Shown here: positions 21,205 through 30,525 of the stretch, in pieces
Layout: every line of letters starts with the position of its first letter
Numbering within the stretch: position 1 is the stretch's first letter
From: Actinoplanes teichomyceticus ATCC 31121
GTDB lineage: Bacteria > Actinomycetota > Actinomycetes > Mycobacteriales > Micromonosporaceae
Assembly: GCF_003711105.1 (NCBI RefSeq)
Contig: NZ_CP023865.1
Location: 1 to 64,000, forward strand
Length of the DNA: 64,000 nt
Reading direction: 5' to 3'
Position numbers and translations under genes: made by a program
Notes under the pieces: generated by a model
Database searches by the model: none
What the model was told of the DNA's origin: nothing
Seen by the model: only the letters and a program-made list of their open reading frames with translations

Positions 21205-21716
21205 CGAAGAGGTCGACTGCTAGCGGCAGCGGCCTAGTCAGCAGGACGAACCCGGGAAGAGACTGGTCACTCCCGGCAGTGACGGAGTGGGCCGGGCGGG
21301 CGAGCGAAGAGGCTGGCCACCAGCGGCGGCCGGCTGGGCGGTGCAGGTCAGCGAAGAGGTCGGCCATTCGCAGCAGTGACGGCGCGGGCCGGATGGGCGA
21401 AGGAGCCGGCCACCAGCGGCGGCCGAGTGGACCGGGCGGGTAAGCGAAGAGGTCGGCCACCCGCGGCAGAGACTGGGCGAGAGGACAAGCCCGCGAAGGG
21501 GCGCCCACCCGGCCGCCGCCGGCGCTGACCTGCCAGCGTGACCGTGGACCAACCCGGCGGGCCGAGAGTTCTGTGAGGACTCCGGCCGGTCGAGCGCGCA
21601 GCGGACGCCAACCCAGTCGGATCGAGGACCCATCGCAGGGGTTGGCCGACCGCTCCGGGCGCCTCAGGTGCGACCGCCGACCGGACGCACCAAACATGAT
21701 CATCCTCGTCAATGTC
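21205..21716. other. Gene-free repeat-rich spacer before parS
   Basis: Imperfect units built on GCGAAGAGGTCGGCCA and CCACCAGCGGCGGCC run to about 21480, followed by ordinary high-GC sequence up to the parS site. No gene is convincing on either strand. Confidence 0.5.
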
Positions 21717-21730
21717 GTTTCACGTGAAAC
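21717..21730. other. parS: parS chromosome-partition site
   Basis: GTTTCACGTGAAAC is a perfect 14-bp palindrome identical to the ParB-binding parS core conserved across bacteria. One further C/G pair extends it to 16 bp. It lies about 18 kb from oriC, next to the 3' end of the FrnE-like gene. ParA/ParB genes are not in the window; in actinobacteria they normally lie just upstream of dnaA. Confidence 0.93.
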
Positions 21731-21731
21731 G

Positions 21732-22373
21732 TCATCGACCCACGTCGACAGCCTCCCGGCGGGCGATCTCCTCGAAGGCGGCGACGAGAGTGGCGGTGTC
21801 CTGCGCGCCCTGCACCGCGTACTTCCCGTCGATGACGAAGGTGGGGACGCTGGTGATGCCCAACTCCTTCGCCTCGGCAAGATCGGTCTCGACGGCGCTG
21901 GTGCCGGCGTCCGACTCGAGGTAGGCCAGCGCGGCGCCGGCGTCGAGTCCGATCGAGCCGGCCAATCCGGCGAGCGCCGGCAGTGAGCCGATGTCGACGC
22001 CGTCGGTGAAGTGGGCCCGCTGCAACGCGTCGAGCATGTCGGCCTGACGCTGCTGTCCGGCGGCCCAGGCGATCAGCCGGTGCGCGGCGAACGTGTTGGC
22101 CGCCAGCGCGCGGTCGAAGTCGAGGGCCAGGCCCTCGTCCGCACCGATCCCGGCGACGTGCGCGAACATCTGCTCGGCGCGCTCGGTGCCGCCGAACTTC
22201 TCGGTCATCACCTGCTTGATCGGGAGTGGCTGGGGCACCGGCGACGCATCCAGTTGGTACGCCCGGTACGTGACCGTGACGTCCCCGCCGAACTCGCGCA
22301 CCGCGTTCTCGAGCCGCCGCTTGCCGATGTAGCACCACGGGCAGACGACATCGGACCAGATCTGGATATCCAC
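21732..22373 (-). CDS. FrnE-like DsbA-family thioredoxin-fold oxidoreductase
   Basis: 213 residues, no signal peptide, hence cytoplasmic. The redox motif CPWC is at residues 11-14 in WSDVVCPWCYIGKRR, followed by the helical insertion and the cis-Pro loop ITSVPTFVIDGKYAVQGAQ. This is the FrnE/2-hydroxychromene-isomerase-like branch of DsbA. GTG 22373 is chosen because GGAG lies a few bases upstream. The open frame continues far upstream only because the 75-bp repeats next door keep it open. Its stop codon abuts the parS site. Confidence 0.92.
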   Translation of the reverse strand: MDIQIWSDVVCPWCYIGKRRLENAVREFGGDVTVTYRAYQLDASPVPQPLPIKQVMTEKFGGTERAEQMFAHVAGIGADEGLALDFDRALAANTFAAHRLIAWAAGQQRQADMLDALQRAHFTDGVDIGSLPALAGLAGSIGLDAGAALAYLESDAGTSAVETDLAEAKELGITSVPTFVIDGKYAVQGAQDTATLVAAFEEIARREAVDVGR

Positions 22374-22385
22374 GTTTCTCCGTTC

Positions 22386-22640
22386 GGAGGAGCCCGGGTC
22401 GGGATGACCCGGCGGTCCTGGGGTGAGGGATCCTGGTGCCGGTCCGGGGACCGGCCGTCCGGAGGAGTCCGGGTCGGGGTGACCCTGGACTCCTGGGGTG
22501 AGGGATCCTGGCGCCGGTCCGGGGACCGGCCGTCCGGAGGAGTCCGGGTCGGGGTGACCCTGGACTCCTGGGGTGAGGGATCCTGGCGCCGGTCCGGGGA
22601 CCGGCCGTCCGGAGCAGCCCGGATCGGGCGACCGGACCCT
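22386..22640. repeat. 75-bp tandem repeat, about three copies
   Basis: GGGTGAGGGATCCTGG recurs at 22421, 22496 and 22571, exactly 75 bp apart. The second and third units are nearly identical and the outer ones diverge. There is no unique spacer between copies, so it is not a CRISPR array. It occupies the whole gap between the FrnE-like gene and sufE. Confidence 0.85.
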
Positions 22641-22689
22641 GAGGTGAGGGCTCCGGGAACCGGCCGAGCGTCGGCCTCCGGAACGGGCG

Positions 22690-23118
22690 CTAACCGACCT
22701 GCTCGGTGATCTGCCGCTTGAGGCGCGCCAGGATCGCCGTGCCGCCCCGGATGCGCAGCGGGCTGATCGCCTGGGCGAGACCCATCCGCGCGTAGAGATC
22801 ATCGGGCACGGCGAGGATCTCGGTCGCGGACGCCCCGGCCAGGCCCTCGGCCAGAATGCCGGCGAACGCCCGGGTGGTGGGCGCCTCCGGTGGGCAGTCG
22901 AACCAGGTCGCCACGGTGGCGTCCGGCTGCACCTCGGCCTTGAGGAAGAACTGGGTCTGGCACTCGGGCACCTGCTCCATGCCGTCGTGCCCGGCCAGCG
23001 CGGCCGGCAGCGGCGGCACCGCGTCGGAGAACTCCAGCAGCATCTCCAGGACCACCTCACGCGGTGCGGAGGCGAACTCGTCGACGATCTCGGCCAGCTT
23101 CGGCGGCATGTCGGTCAC
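22690..23118 (-). CDS. sufE: SufE-family cysteine-desulfuration/Fe-S metabolism protein
   Basis: 142 residues. SufE proteins accept persulfide sulfur from a cysteine desulfurase. The active-site Cys is C53 in QVPECQTQFFL. The family-typical start is PPKLAEIVDEF. FDCPPEAPTTRAFAGILAEGL and the C-terminal helix also match. GTG 23118 has an AGG purine run upstream; ATG 23109 is possible. In mycobacteria a SufE gene sits beside the sseA sulfurtransferase. Here sseA is 3 kb away, so the sulfur link is inferred. Confidence 0.9.
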   Translation of the reverse strand: MTDMPPKLAEIVDEFASAPREVVLEMLLEFSDAVPPLPAALAGHDGMEQVPECQTQFFLKAEVQPDATVATWFDCPPEAPTTRAFAGILAEGLAGASATEILAVPDDLYARMGLAQAISPLRIRGGTAILARLKRQITEQVG

Positions 23119-23141
23119 GAAAACCAACCTACGCGAGTGGC

Positions 23142-23531
23142 TCAGGCGGCGGCCGAGGTCGGCAGGAGTGCCACATCACTCAGACTGATCAGCCCGACCG
23201 CCTTGCGGTCGGCGTCACACACCAGGAGGCGGCGGACCGACCGGGTACGCATGGCCTGGACCGCCTCCTCCACTGTGGCGCTCTGCTCGATCATGATGAG
23301 CTCGCGGGAGGCGATCGCGCCGAGCGTGGTCGTGGTCGGGGACAGCCCCTCGGCGATCGCCCGGACCACGATGTCGCGATCGGTCACGATGCCCGCCATG
23401 GTCGGCCCGTGGGTCACCACGACGTCCCCGATCCCGCGGTCCCGCATGGCCTGCGCGGCCTCGTCGAGGGGGGTGTCCTCGGGTAGGTAGACGACCTGTC
23501 GGGTCATCGCGTCAGCCACCAGTCTGGCCAT
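23142..23531 (-). CDS. Two-CBS-domain protein
   Basis: 129 residues made of one Bateman module. CBS1 (about 6-60) contains DTPLDEAAQAMRDRGIGDVVV and GIVTDRDIV. CBS2 (about 72-125) contains ATVEEAVQAMRTRSVRRLLV and GLISLSDV. Such stand-alone modules bind adenosine nucleotides and sense energy or stress; the ligand here is unknown. GGGAGGG sits upstream of the ATG. It ends 24 bp before the sufE start and may be co-transcribed with it. Confidence 0.92.
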   Translation of the reverse strand: MARLVADAMTRQVVYLPEDTPLDEAAQAMRDRGIGDVVVTHGPTMAGIVTDRDIVVRAIAEGLSPTTTTLGAIASRELIMIEQSATVEEAVQAMRTRSVRRLLVCDADRKAVGLISLSDVALLPTSAAA

Positions 23532-23562
23532 GCCTCTGCCCTCCCGCCGTTGAAACGTCGCT

Positions 23563-25296
23563 TTACCCCAGTGTTCCGGTGATTACACCGGCGATGTCCA
23601 CAAGGGGCACTTCCCGCCGCTCGCCCGAGTGACGGTCGCGCAGTTCGGCGTACCCCTCCGGCAAGCGGCGGCCGACCACGACGGACCGTGGGATACCGAT
23701 CAGCTCGGCGTCGGTGAATTTCACCCCGGCCGACACGTTCGGCCGGTCGTCGACCAGGACCCGGACCCCGGCCCGGGCCATCGTCGCGCCCAGCGACAGC
23801 GCGGCCTCCACCTGGCCGTCCCGTCCGGCCGCCACGATGTGCACGTCGGCGGGCGCGATCGCGGCCGGCCAGATCAGCCCGCGCTCGTCGTGGTGCTGCT
23901 CGGCGATCGCCGCGACGGCCCGGGACAGCCCGATGCCGTAGCAGCCCATCGTCGGCCGGACCGGTCTGCCGTCGGCGCCGAGCACCTCGACCCCGAAGAT
24001 GTCGGTGTAGCGCCGGCCGAGCTGGAAGATGTGGCCGATTTCGATCCCGCGCCGGATGGTCAGCGTGCCGCCGGTGCAGGCCGGGCAGGGGTCGCCGGCC
24101 CGCACGTCGGCGGCCTCGATCGTGGCGTCCGGGGTGAAGTCGCGGCCGGCCACCACGCCGGTGGCGTGCCGGCCGGCCCGGTTGGCGCCGGTGAGCCAGG
24201 CGGTGCCGGGGGCGACGCGGGGATCGGCGAGGTACCGGATTCCCAGACCCTGCGGACCGATGTAGCCCTTCACCAGGTCCGGGCGGGAATCGAAGTCGTC
24301 GAACAGGGTGACGGTGGCCGGGGCGAGCGCGGCCGCCACCCGTGTCAGGTCGACCTCGCGGTCCCCGGGCACACCGATCGCCACCACCTCGTCCTCGTGA
24401 CCCGGACGGTGCACGGTGACCACCACGTTCTTCAGCGTGTCGGCGGCGGTCCAGTCGTCGCGTCCCTCCAGCCGGCGCCGGTTGGCCAGCTCGACCAGCG
24501 CGGCGATGGTCGGGGTGTCCGGCGTGTCGTGCACGGCGAGAGCGGGCGCCGGGACCGGCGGCGCGGGCGGCACCGGGGTGACCACGGCCTCGGTGTTCGC
24601 CGCGTAGCCGCAGCCCGGGCAGCCGACGAAGGTGTCCTCGCCGACCTCGGCCGTGGCCAGGAACTCCTCGGAGGCCGAGCCGCCCATCGCGCCGGACACC
24701 GCCGAGACGATGGTGTGCGCCAGCCCGAGGCGCTGGAAGACGCGCTGGTAGGCGGCGCGCATCCGGGCGTACGTGGCAATCAGGCCGTCGTCGTCGAGGT
24801 CGAACGAGTAGGCGTCCTTCATCAGGAACTCGCGGCCGCGCAGCAGGCCGCCCCGCGGCCGTGCCTCGTCGCGGAACTTGGTCTGGATCTGGAAGAGCAG
24901 GAGCGGAAAGTCCCGGTACGAACCGGTCATGTCCTGCACGAGCAGGGTGAACATCTCCTCGTGCGTCGGCGCCAGCAGATGGTCGGCGCCGCGTCGGTCC
25001 CGCAGCGTGAAGATGTCGTCGCCGTACTCGGTCCAGCGGCCGCTGAGGTCGAACGGCTCCCGGGGCAGCAGCGCCGGGAAGGACACCTCCTGGCCACCGG
25101 CGGCCGCCATCTCGTCCCGGACCACCGCGGTGACCCGGTCCAGCACCAGCTTGCCGAGCGGCAGCCAGGTGTGCCCGCCCGGGGCGGCGCGCCGGATGAA
25201 GCCGGCACGCATCAGGAGTCGATGGCTCGGCACCTCCGCGTCCGCCGGCTCCTCGCGCAGGGTCCTGAGCAGGAGCGTGGACATCCGAAGCAGCAT
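23563..25296 (-). CDS. proS: Prolyl-tRNA synthetase (bacterial type)
   Basis: Charges tRNA-Pro. Class II motifs are visible: motif 2 around [21 protein letters not shown] (split here as [10 protein letters not shown] and [11 protein letters not shown]) and motif 3 [13 protein letters not shown]. The roughly 180-residue insert between them, starting near [11 protein letters not shown] and including the CPGCGYAAN zinc-like segment, corresponds to the INS editing domain of bacterial-type enzymes. Length is 577 residues from ATG 25296. The ATG at 25284 ([13 protein letters not shown]) is an alternative. Confidence 0.96.
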   Translation of the reverse strand: MLLRMSTLLLRTLREEPADAEVPSHRLLMRAGFIRRAAPGGHTWLPLGKLVLDRVTAVVRDEMAAAGGQEVSFPALLPREPFDLSGRWTEYGDDIFTLRDRRGADHLLAPTHEEMFTLLVQDMTGSYRDFPLLLFQIQTKFRDEARPRGGLLRGREFLMKDAYSFDLDDDGLIATYARMRAAYQRVFQRLGLAHTIVSAVSGAMGGSASEEFLATAEVGEDTFVGCPGCGYAANTEAVVTPVPPAPPVPAPALAVHDTPDTPTIAALVELANRRRLEGRDDWTAADTLKNVVVTVHRPGHEDEVVAIGVPGDREVDLTRVAAALAPATVTLFDDFDSRPDLVKGYIGPQGLGIRYLADPRVAPGTAWLTGANRAGRHATGVVAGRDFTPDATIEAADVRAGDPCPACTGGTLTIRRGIEIGHIFQLGRRYTDIFGVEVLGADGRPVRPTMGCYGIGLSRAVAAIAEQHHDERGLIWPAAIAPADVHIVAAGRDGQVEAALSLGATMARAGVRVLVDDRPNVSAGVKFTDAELIGIPRSVVVGRRLPEGYAELRDRHSGERREVPLVDIAGVITGTLG

Positions 25297-25432
25297 GGAC
25301 AAGGAGCATAGGGACGGGATAGAACTAATTCACGTGGTTATCTAAGTGTCGCCAGCGTCACGTTCCGCTAATTAGCTGTCCGGTGGAAAACTGATCCGGC
25401 AACCACAGCTGAACAGACGTTAGGGGGGCTTG

Positions 25433-26203
25433 ATGGCCTGGCGCAGCTTCGTGGCAATGGGTGACAGCTTCACCGAGGGGATGTGCGACGAGTATCCGGA
25501 CGGCACCTACCGGGGCTGGGCCGACCTGGTCGCCGCCCGCCTCGCGGTCGATTCCGGACCGGAATTCGGATATGCCAACCTGGCGATCCGCGGCCGGCTC
25601 CTCGACCAGGTGATCGAGGAGCAGCTCGAAGCGACCCTCGCGATGAAACCCGATCTGGTCAGTTTCGCGGCCGGCGGCAACGACCTGCTCCGGCCGCGGG
25701 TGGACCCGCAGTCACTGGTCGAGAGGATCGATCCGGTGATCGCCCGGATCCGCGCGACCGGCGCTGACGTGATCCTCTTCCGGTTCGCCGACGTCGCCGT
25801 GCACATCCCCGGCGGGCAGCGGATGATCGGGCCGCGGGCGGCCGCTCTCAACGACGGGACCCGGGAGATCGCGCGGCGGCACGGGGCCTACCTGATCGAT
25901 CTCTTCGCCGACGACGCCTACCTGCACCGCAGCATGTGGAGCGACGACCGGCTGCACCTGTCGGAGATCGGGCACCGGCGGGTCGCCGGTCATGTGCTGA
26001 ACGCGCTCGGCGTCGGCGTCGAGGAGGAGTGGATGCTGGTGCCGCCGGCTCCGCAGCCGACGCCGTGGCGCCTCGCCCTCAACTCCGACCTGCGCTGGGC
26101 CCGCGAGCACCTGGCGCCCTGGGTGGGCCGGCACCTGCGGGGCCGCTCGTCCGGTGATCTCGTCACGGCGAAGCGACCGGTGCTCGCCCCGATCGGTGAC
26201 TAG
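25433..26203 (+). CDS. SGNH/GDSL-family hydrolase
   Basis: 256 residues, no signal peptide. Block I is GDSFTEG (catalytic Ser12), block III is GGND, and block V is [10 protein letters not shown] with the Asp/His pair. The family covers esterases and acyl hydrolases, and the substrate is unknown. AGGGGGG precedes the ATG by 4-5 bases. Its stop codon overlaps the Shine-Dalgarno of the downstream sseA gene, so the two are probably translated together. It is divergent from proS with a 136-bp shared upstream region. Confidence 0.92.
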   Translation: MAWRSFVAMGDSFTEGMCDEYPDGTYRGWADLVAARLAVDSGPEFGYANLAIRGRLLDQVIEEQLEATLAMKPDLVSFAAGGNDLLRPRVDPQSLVERIDPVIARIRATGADVILFRFADVAVHIPGGQRMIGPRAAALNDGTREIARRHGAYLIDLFADDAYLHRSMWSDDRLHLSEIGHRRVAGHVLNALGVGVEEEWMLVPPAPQPTPWRLALNSDLRWAREHLAPWVGRHLRGRSSGDLVTAKRPVLAPIGD

Positions 26204-26214
26204 GAGCGGCTAGC

Positions 26215-27123
26215 GTGACAACCATGTCCGTACCGAACGATCCCGCGCAGGCGCTGCAGGCCTACGCGCACCCCGACAAACTGGTCACCACCGAGTGGCT
26301 CGCCGCGAACCTGGACGCTCCCGGCCTGGTGGTCGTCGAGTCGGACGAGGACGTGCTGCTCTACGACACCGGCCACATCCCCGGCGCGGTGAAGGTCGAC
26401 TGGCATCTCGAACTCAACGACCAGGTCACCCGCGACTACCTGGACCCCGCCGCGTTCGCCGCGATGTGCGAGGCCAAGGGCATCGGCCGTGACGACACAA
26501 TCGTGTTCTACGGCGACAATTTCAACTGGTGGGCGGCGTACGCACTCTGGGTCTTCACCCTTTTCGGACACCGCGACGTGCGGCTGCTCAACGGCGGCCG
26601 GCAGAAGTGGGTGGCCGAGGGGCGCCCGCTGACCCGCGAGAAGACCACCCGCGGCCCCGCCGAGTACCCGGTCCCGGTCCGCAACGACGCCGAGATCCGG
26701 GCGTTCCGTGACCAGGTCATGGGGCACATCGCCAGTGGGCGGCCGCTGGTCGACGTGCGCTCGCCGCAGGAGTACACCGGCGAGCTGACGCACATGGAGG
26801 CGTACCCGCAGGAGGGCGCGCTGCGCGGCGGGCACATCCCGGGCGCGGTCAGCAAGCCGTGGAAGTCGGCGGCGAACGACGACGGCACCTTCAAGACGCA
26901 CGATGACCTGATCAAGATCTACCGGGACGAACTGGGTCTGGAGCCGGCCGACGACATCGTCGCGTACTGCCGGATCGGGGAGCGGTCCAGTCACACCTGG
27001 TTCGTGCTGCACCACCTGCTGGGGTACCCGCAGGTGCGCAACTATGACGGCTCCTGGACCGAGTGGGGCAACCTGGTCCGGGCGCCGATCGCCAAGGGAG
27101 CGGAGCCCGGCGGGCTCAGCTGA
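26215..27123 (+). CDS. sseA: Thiosulfate/3-mercaptopyruvate sulfurtransferase (two rhodanese domains)
   Basis: 302 residues. The inactive N-terminal rhodanese domain includes [12 protein letters not shown] and [13 protein letters not shown]. The catalytic C-terminal domain has [13 protein letters not shown] and active-loop Cys in [11 protein letters not shown], close to mycobacterial SseA. It transfers sulfur from thiosulfate or mercaptopyruvate. The GTG at 26215 is chosen because AGGAG (26202-26206) has ideal spacing for it and not for ATG 26224. It is coupled to the preceding SGNH hydrolase gene. Confidence 0.93.
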   Translation: MTTMSVPNDPAQALQAYAHPDKLVTTEWLAANLDAPGLVVVESDEDVLLYDTGHIPGAVKVDWHLELNDQVTRDYLDPAAFAAMCEAKGIGRDDTIVFYGDNFNWWAAYALWVFTLFGHRDVRLLNGGRQKWVAEGRPLTREKTTRGPAEYPVPVRNDAEIRAFRDQVMGHIASGRPLVDVRSPQEYTGELTHMEAYPQEGALRGGHIPGAVSKPWKSAANDDGTFKTHDDLIKIYRDELGLEPADDIVAYCRIGERSSHTWFVLHHLLGYPQVRNYDGSWTEWGNLVRAPIAKGAEPGGLS

Positions 27124-27140
27124 CCCGCAGCTCCTCACCG

Positions 27141-27169
27141 AACGGCGCGGCCCGTCGGGCCGCGCCGTT
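27141..27169 (+). terminator. Perfect hairpin terminator after sseA
   Basis: A 13-bp perfect stem AACGGCGCGGCCC/GGGCCGCGCCGTT with a 3-base loop, 17 bp after the stop codon. It is followed at once by the 16-bp repeats, without a T-run. Confidence 0.85.
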
Positions 27170-27318
27170 CCCCGGCAGGGTCGTTCCCCGGCAGGGTCGT
27201 TCCCCGGCGGGGTCGTTCCCCGGCGGGGTCGTTCCCCGGCGGGGTCGTTCCCCGGCAGGGTCGTTCCCCGGCGGGGTCGTTCCCCGGCGGGGTGGTGTCC
27301 GGCGGGGTCGTGTCCGGG
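27167..27318. repeat. 16-bp tandem repeat, eight full copies plus degenerate ends
   Basis: The unit GTTCCCCGGCGGGGTC, with some copies having A at position 11, repeats eight times in direct contact (27167-27294), then decays into GTGTCCGGCGGGGTC. Each unit contains the short self-complementary core CCCCGGCGGGG. The array directly abuts the sseA terminator. Confidence 0.88.
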
Positions 27319-27484
27319 ACCGATCGGGCTGATGGGCCGCGCCGAAGCCCGGGGATCGATCTGATGGGCCCCGCCGAACCCGGGCGCTGCCGGAATCGTT
27401 GAGCAGCCGGATGCCGGCCGACGCGCCGGGGCGGCGGGCCGCCGGACGAGCGGGGCGCCGAGGCCCGGGAGGCAGCCGATAGGC

Positions 27485-27498
27485 TGAACGACCGTTAA
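27485..27498. promoter_or_regulatory. Candidate TetR operator upstream of tetR
   Basis: TGAACGACCGTTAA, 33 bp before the tetR start, matches 11 of 14 positions of the perfect palindrome CTAACGATCGTTAA located before accD. Autoregulation by the TetR protein is inferred. Confidence 0.6.
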
Positions 27499-27530
27499 GC
27501 AATCTCCTGGCGGCGCGTTAGAGTGGCGAC

Positions 27531-28136
27531 GTGACGACGGTAGATCAGCGGCACCGGACCACTCCGCCGGCGCCTCGGCGGCGGTCACGCCGCGATGAAA
27601 TCCTGGAGATCGCGGTCGGGCTCTTCGCGTCCCGCGGCTATCACGGGGTCTCGATGGACGACATCGGCTCGGCGGCCGGCGTCACCGGCCCCGCGCTGTA
27701 CCACCACTTCGCCGGCAAGGAGGCGATGCTCGTCGCCGCGCTGATCCCGGTCAGCGAGAGCCTGCTGGAGGGTGGCCGCGAGCGGGTCGCCCGGCACCCG
27801 GCCGAGGCGGAGGCGGCCCTCGCCGACCTGATCGACTTCCACGTCGACTTCGCGCTGGCCAACCCGGCGGTGATCGCCCTGCACCTGCACGAGCTGGACC
27901 GCTTGCCGGAGGAGCCGCGCCGGCAGATCCGCCGGCTGCAGCGTCTCTACGTGGAGGAGTGGGTGGGCGTGCTCACCCTGCTGCGGCCGGAGCTGGAGGC
28001 GTCCGAGGCCCGGGTGCTCGCGCACGCCGCGTTCGGCCTGATGAACTCCACGCCGTTCCTGGGCGGCGAGGTGGAGCGGCGCCGCCGCGCGGACCTGCTG
28101 CGTGACGCCACCATGCACGCCCTGACCGGCCGCTGA
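27531..28136 (+). CDS. TetR-family transcriptional regulator
   Basis: 201 residues. N-terminal HTH about 20-65: DEILEIAVGLFASRGYHGVSMDDI, then AAGVTGPALYHHFAGKEAML, the classic TetR DNA-binding signature (shown in two parts). The C-terminal domain is all-helical ligand binding. Its position before biotin carboxylase and HMG-CoA lyase genes suggests an acyl-CoA-responsive repressor of this cluster. Related palindromes precede both this gene and accD. The start is GTG 27531; the Shine-Dalgarno is weak. Confidence 0.9.
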   Translation: MTTVDQRHRTTPPAPRRRSRRDEILEIAVGLFASRGYHGVSMDDIGSAAGVTGPALYHHFAGKEAMLVAALIPVSESLLEGGRERVARHPAEAEAALADLIDFHVDFALANPAVIALHLHELDRLPEEPRRQIRRLQRLYVEEWVGVLTLLRPELEASEARVLAHAAFGLMNSTPFLGGEVERRRRADLLRDATMHALTGR

Positions 28137-28297
28137 GCGGCCGCCGCCACACCGGAGGACCCGCGGGACGCGGCCGCTGATCGTCGCGCCTCGCCGGAGA
28201 CGACCCGGCCGAGGAGGAGGCCTACCGGCCACCCTGTCGGCCACGGAACACCGGCCGCCCCACCGGGCCGGCCGGAGACCGACACACAGGGAGCCCC

Positions 28298-29638
28298 ATG
28301 ATCGAGTCGCTGCTCATCGCCAACCGGGGTGAGATCGCCCGCCGGATCATCCGCACCGCCAAGCGCCTGGACATCCGTACGATCGCGGTCCACTCCGAGC
28401 CCGACGCCGACCTTCCGTTCGTCGCCGAGGCCGACGAGGCCGTCTGCATCGGCCCGGCGAACCCGGCACAGAGCTACCGCAATGCCGAGGCCATCCTGGC
28501 CGCCGCGAAGTCGACCGGCGCGCAGGCGATCCACCCCGGCTACGGCTTCCTCAGCGAGAACGCCGGGTTCGCCCGTACCGTCAAGGCGAGCGACCTGGTG
28601 TGGGTCGGACCCGGCGCCGACGCGATCGCCGCGATGGGCGACAAGATCAACGCACGCAATCTGATGGCCGCGGCCGGCGTGCCGGTCGCGCCCGGCACCG
28701 CGGAGCCGGTCGCCGATGTCGACGCCGCCGTCGCCGCGGCGGCGCAGATCGGCTACCCGGTGATGGTCAAGGCGGCCGCCGGCGGTGGCGGGATGGGCAT
28801 GGGCGTGGCGGCCGACGAGGCGGCCCTGCGCACCGAGTTCGGCAAGGTGCGGGCATTCGCCGAGCGGATGTTCGGCGACGGCGCGGTGCTGCTGGAGCGC
28901 TACTTCCCCCGGGTACGGCACGTCGAGGTGCAGATCCTCGGCCTGGCCGACGGCCGGGTGGTGGCCCTGTCCGAGCGGGAGTGCTCGGTGCAGCGCCGCA
29001 ACCAGAAGCTGGTCGAGGAGGCGCCGTCGCCGGCGGTGGGCCCGCAGCTGCGCGCCCGCATCCTGGACGCCGCGGTCCGGGCCGGCGAGGCGGTGAACTA
29101 CCGCAACGCCGGCACCGTGGAGTGCCTGCTCGACCCGGCCACCGGCGAGTTCTTCTTCCTGGAGATGAACACCCGGCTGCAGGTGGAGCACCCGATCACC
29201 GAGCTGATCCACGGCACCGACCTGGTCGAGCAGCAGTTGCGGATCGCCTCCGGCCTGGAGCCGAGCATCGACCTGCACCGCCCGACCCGGGGCCACGCCA
29301 TCGAGCTGCGGGTCAACGCGGAGGACCCGAAGCGGTTCCTGCCCGGCCCCGGCCGGGTCACGACCTGGGTGGAGCCGTCCGGCGACGGGGTCCGGGTGGA
29401 CGCCGGCTATGCCGAGGGCACCACGGTCACCCCGTTCTACGACTCGCTGATGGCGAAACTGATCGTTTTCGGCGCCGACCGGGCGGACGCACTGGCCAAG
29501 GCCCGTGCCGCGGTGGCCGGTTTCCAGATCGCCGGCCCCAAGCACAACCTGCCGTTCTTCGCCGAGCTGCTGGAGAATCCCGAGTTCCTCGGCGGCGACT
29601 ACGACACCGCCATCGTCGCCCGGATGCGGAAAGCGTGA
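28298..29638 (+). CDS. Acyl-CoA carboxylase biotin carboxylase subunit
   Basis: 446 residues, the length of a bare biotin carboxylase (E. coli AccC is 449). It starts IESLLIANRGEIARRI. ATP-grasp features include the Gly-rich loop KAAAGGGGMGMG, the catalytic region NTRLQVEHPITEL, and the C-terminal lobe. There is no C-terminal biotin carrier domain and no AMKM motif. Many methylcrotonyl-/acyl-CoA carboxylase alpha chains have one, so a carrier must come from elsewhere. AGGGAG lies upstream of the ATG. hmgL starts 8 bp downstream. With accD at 34034 it probably forms one carboxylase. Confidence 0.93.
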   Translation: MIESLLIANRGEIARRIIRTAKRLDIRTIAVHSEPDADLPFVAEADEAVCIGPANPAQSYRNAEAILAAAKSTGAQAIHPGYGFLSENAGFARTVKASDLVWVGPGADAIAAMGDKINARNLMAAAGVPVAPGTAEPVADVDAAVAAAAQIGYPVMVKAAAGGGGMGMGVAADEAALRTEFGKVRAFAERMFGDGAVLLERYFPRVRHVEVQILGLADGRVVALSERECSVQRRNQKLVEEAPSPAVGPQLRARILDAAVRAGEAVNYRNAGTVECLLDPATGEFFFLEMNTRLQVEHPITELIHGTDLVEQQLRIASGLEPSIDLHRPTRGHAIELRVNAEDPKRFLPGPGRVTTWVEPSGDGVRVDAGYAEGTTVTPFYDSLMAKLIVFGADRADALAKARAAVAGFQIAGPKHNLPFFAELLENPEFLGGDYDTAIVARMRKA

Positions 29639-29646
29639 GGTGAGCC

Positions 29647-30525
29647 GTGGCCTTCGTCAGCATTCGTGAGGTCGCGCCGCGGGACGGCCTGCAGAACGAG
29701 GAGCCGGTCCCGGCCGACGACAAGGTGCGGCTGATCGACGCGCTCAGCCGGACCGGGGTGCGCCGGATCGAGGCGGTCTCGTTCGTGCACCCCAGGGCCA
29801 TCCCGCAGATGGCCGACGCGGACGAGGTGTGGTCGCGGATCACCCGCGACCCCGGTGTCCGGTACTCGGCGCTGATCCCGAACACCCGCGGCGCGCAGCG
29901 GGCGCTGGCCGCCGGATTCCGGGAGATCGAAGTGGTGGTCTCGGCCAGCGACACCCACAACCGGCGCAACCTCAACCGCTCCACCGACGAGTCGCTGGAC
30001 GACATCGCCGGGCTGATCCCCCTGGTGCACGCGGCCGGGGGGACCCTCGAAGTGATCGTGGCGACCAGCTTCGGCTGTCCGTACGAGGGTGACATCGCGC
30101 CGGAGCGGGTGGCGGGCATCGTCGCGCGGGTCCGCGCCGACGGCGCCGACCGCATCGCGTTCGGCGACACCACCGGCATGGCGACCCCGCGCCGGGTCCG
30201 CGACCTGCTTTCCGAGGTACGCCCGGACCTGCTGCACTTCCACAACACCCGGGGCACCGGCCTGGCCAACATCGTGACCGCGCTCGAACTCGGGGTGATG
30301 GAGTTCGATGCCAGCGCCGGCGGGCTGGGCGGGTGCCCGTACGCTCCCGGCGCGTCCGGCAACGTGGCCACCGAAGAGGTCGTGCACATGCTGCACGACA
30401 TGGGATTCGACACCGGAATCGATCTGGATCGGTTGCTGGAAGCGGCGGAACTGGCTGAACGCCTGGTCGGTCGTACCCTTCCGTCAGGTGTTCTGCGAGC
30501 CGGGCCGCGAACCCGCCTGGTGTGA
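29647..30525 (+). CDS. Hydroxymethylglutaryl-CoA lyase
   Basis: 292 residues. TIM-barrel DRE-TIM-like lyase splitting HMG-CoA to acetoacetate and acetyl-CoA, the last step of leucine breakdown. The catalytic N-terminal motif APRDGLQNE and the family signature SAGGLGGCPYAPGASGN with its catalytic Cys are present, as is the metal His pair in LLHFHNTRG. The start is GTG 29647, with a GAGGTGAG purine run spanning the preceding stop. It is co-transcribed with the biotin carboxylase gene. Confidence 0.93.
   Translation: MAFVSIREVAPRDGLQNEEPVPADDKVRLIDALSRTGVRRIEAVSFVHPRAIPQMADADEVWSRITRDPGVRYSALIPNTRGAQRALAAGFREIEVVVSASDTHNRRNLNRSTDESLDDIAGLIPLVHAAGGTLEVIVATSFGCPYEGDIAPERVAGIVARVRADGADRIAFGDTTGMATPRRVRDLLSEVRPDLLHFHNTRGTGLANIVTALELGVMEFDASAGGLGGCPYAPGASGNVATEEVVHMLHDMGFDTGIDLDRLLEAAELAERLVGRTLPSGVLRAGPRTRLV

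Noticed and set aside
21732..23060. FrnE-like protein with a long repeat-containing N-terminal extension
   Set aside because: The extension crosses sufE in antisense and the 75-bp repeat. A good GTG with GGAG at 22373 gives the normal protein.
25329..25342. Second parS site
   Set aside because: AATTCACGTGGTTA shares only the central TTCACGTG with parS and is not palindromic beyond it.
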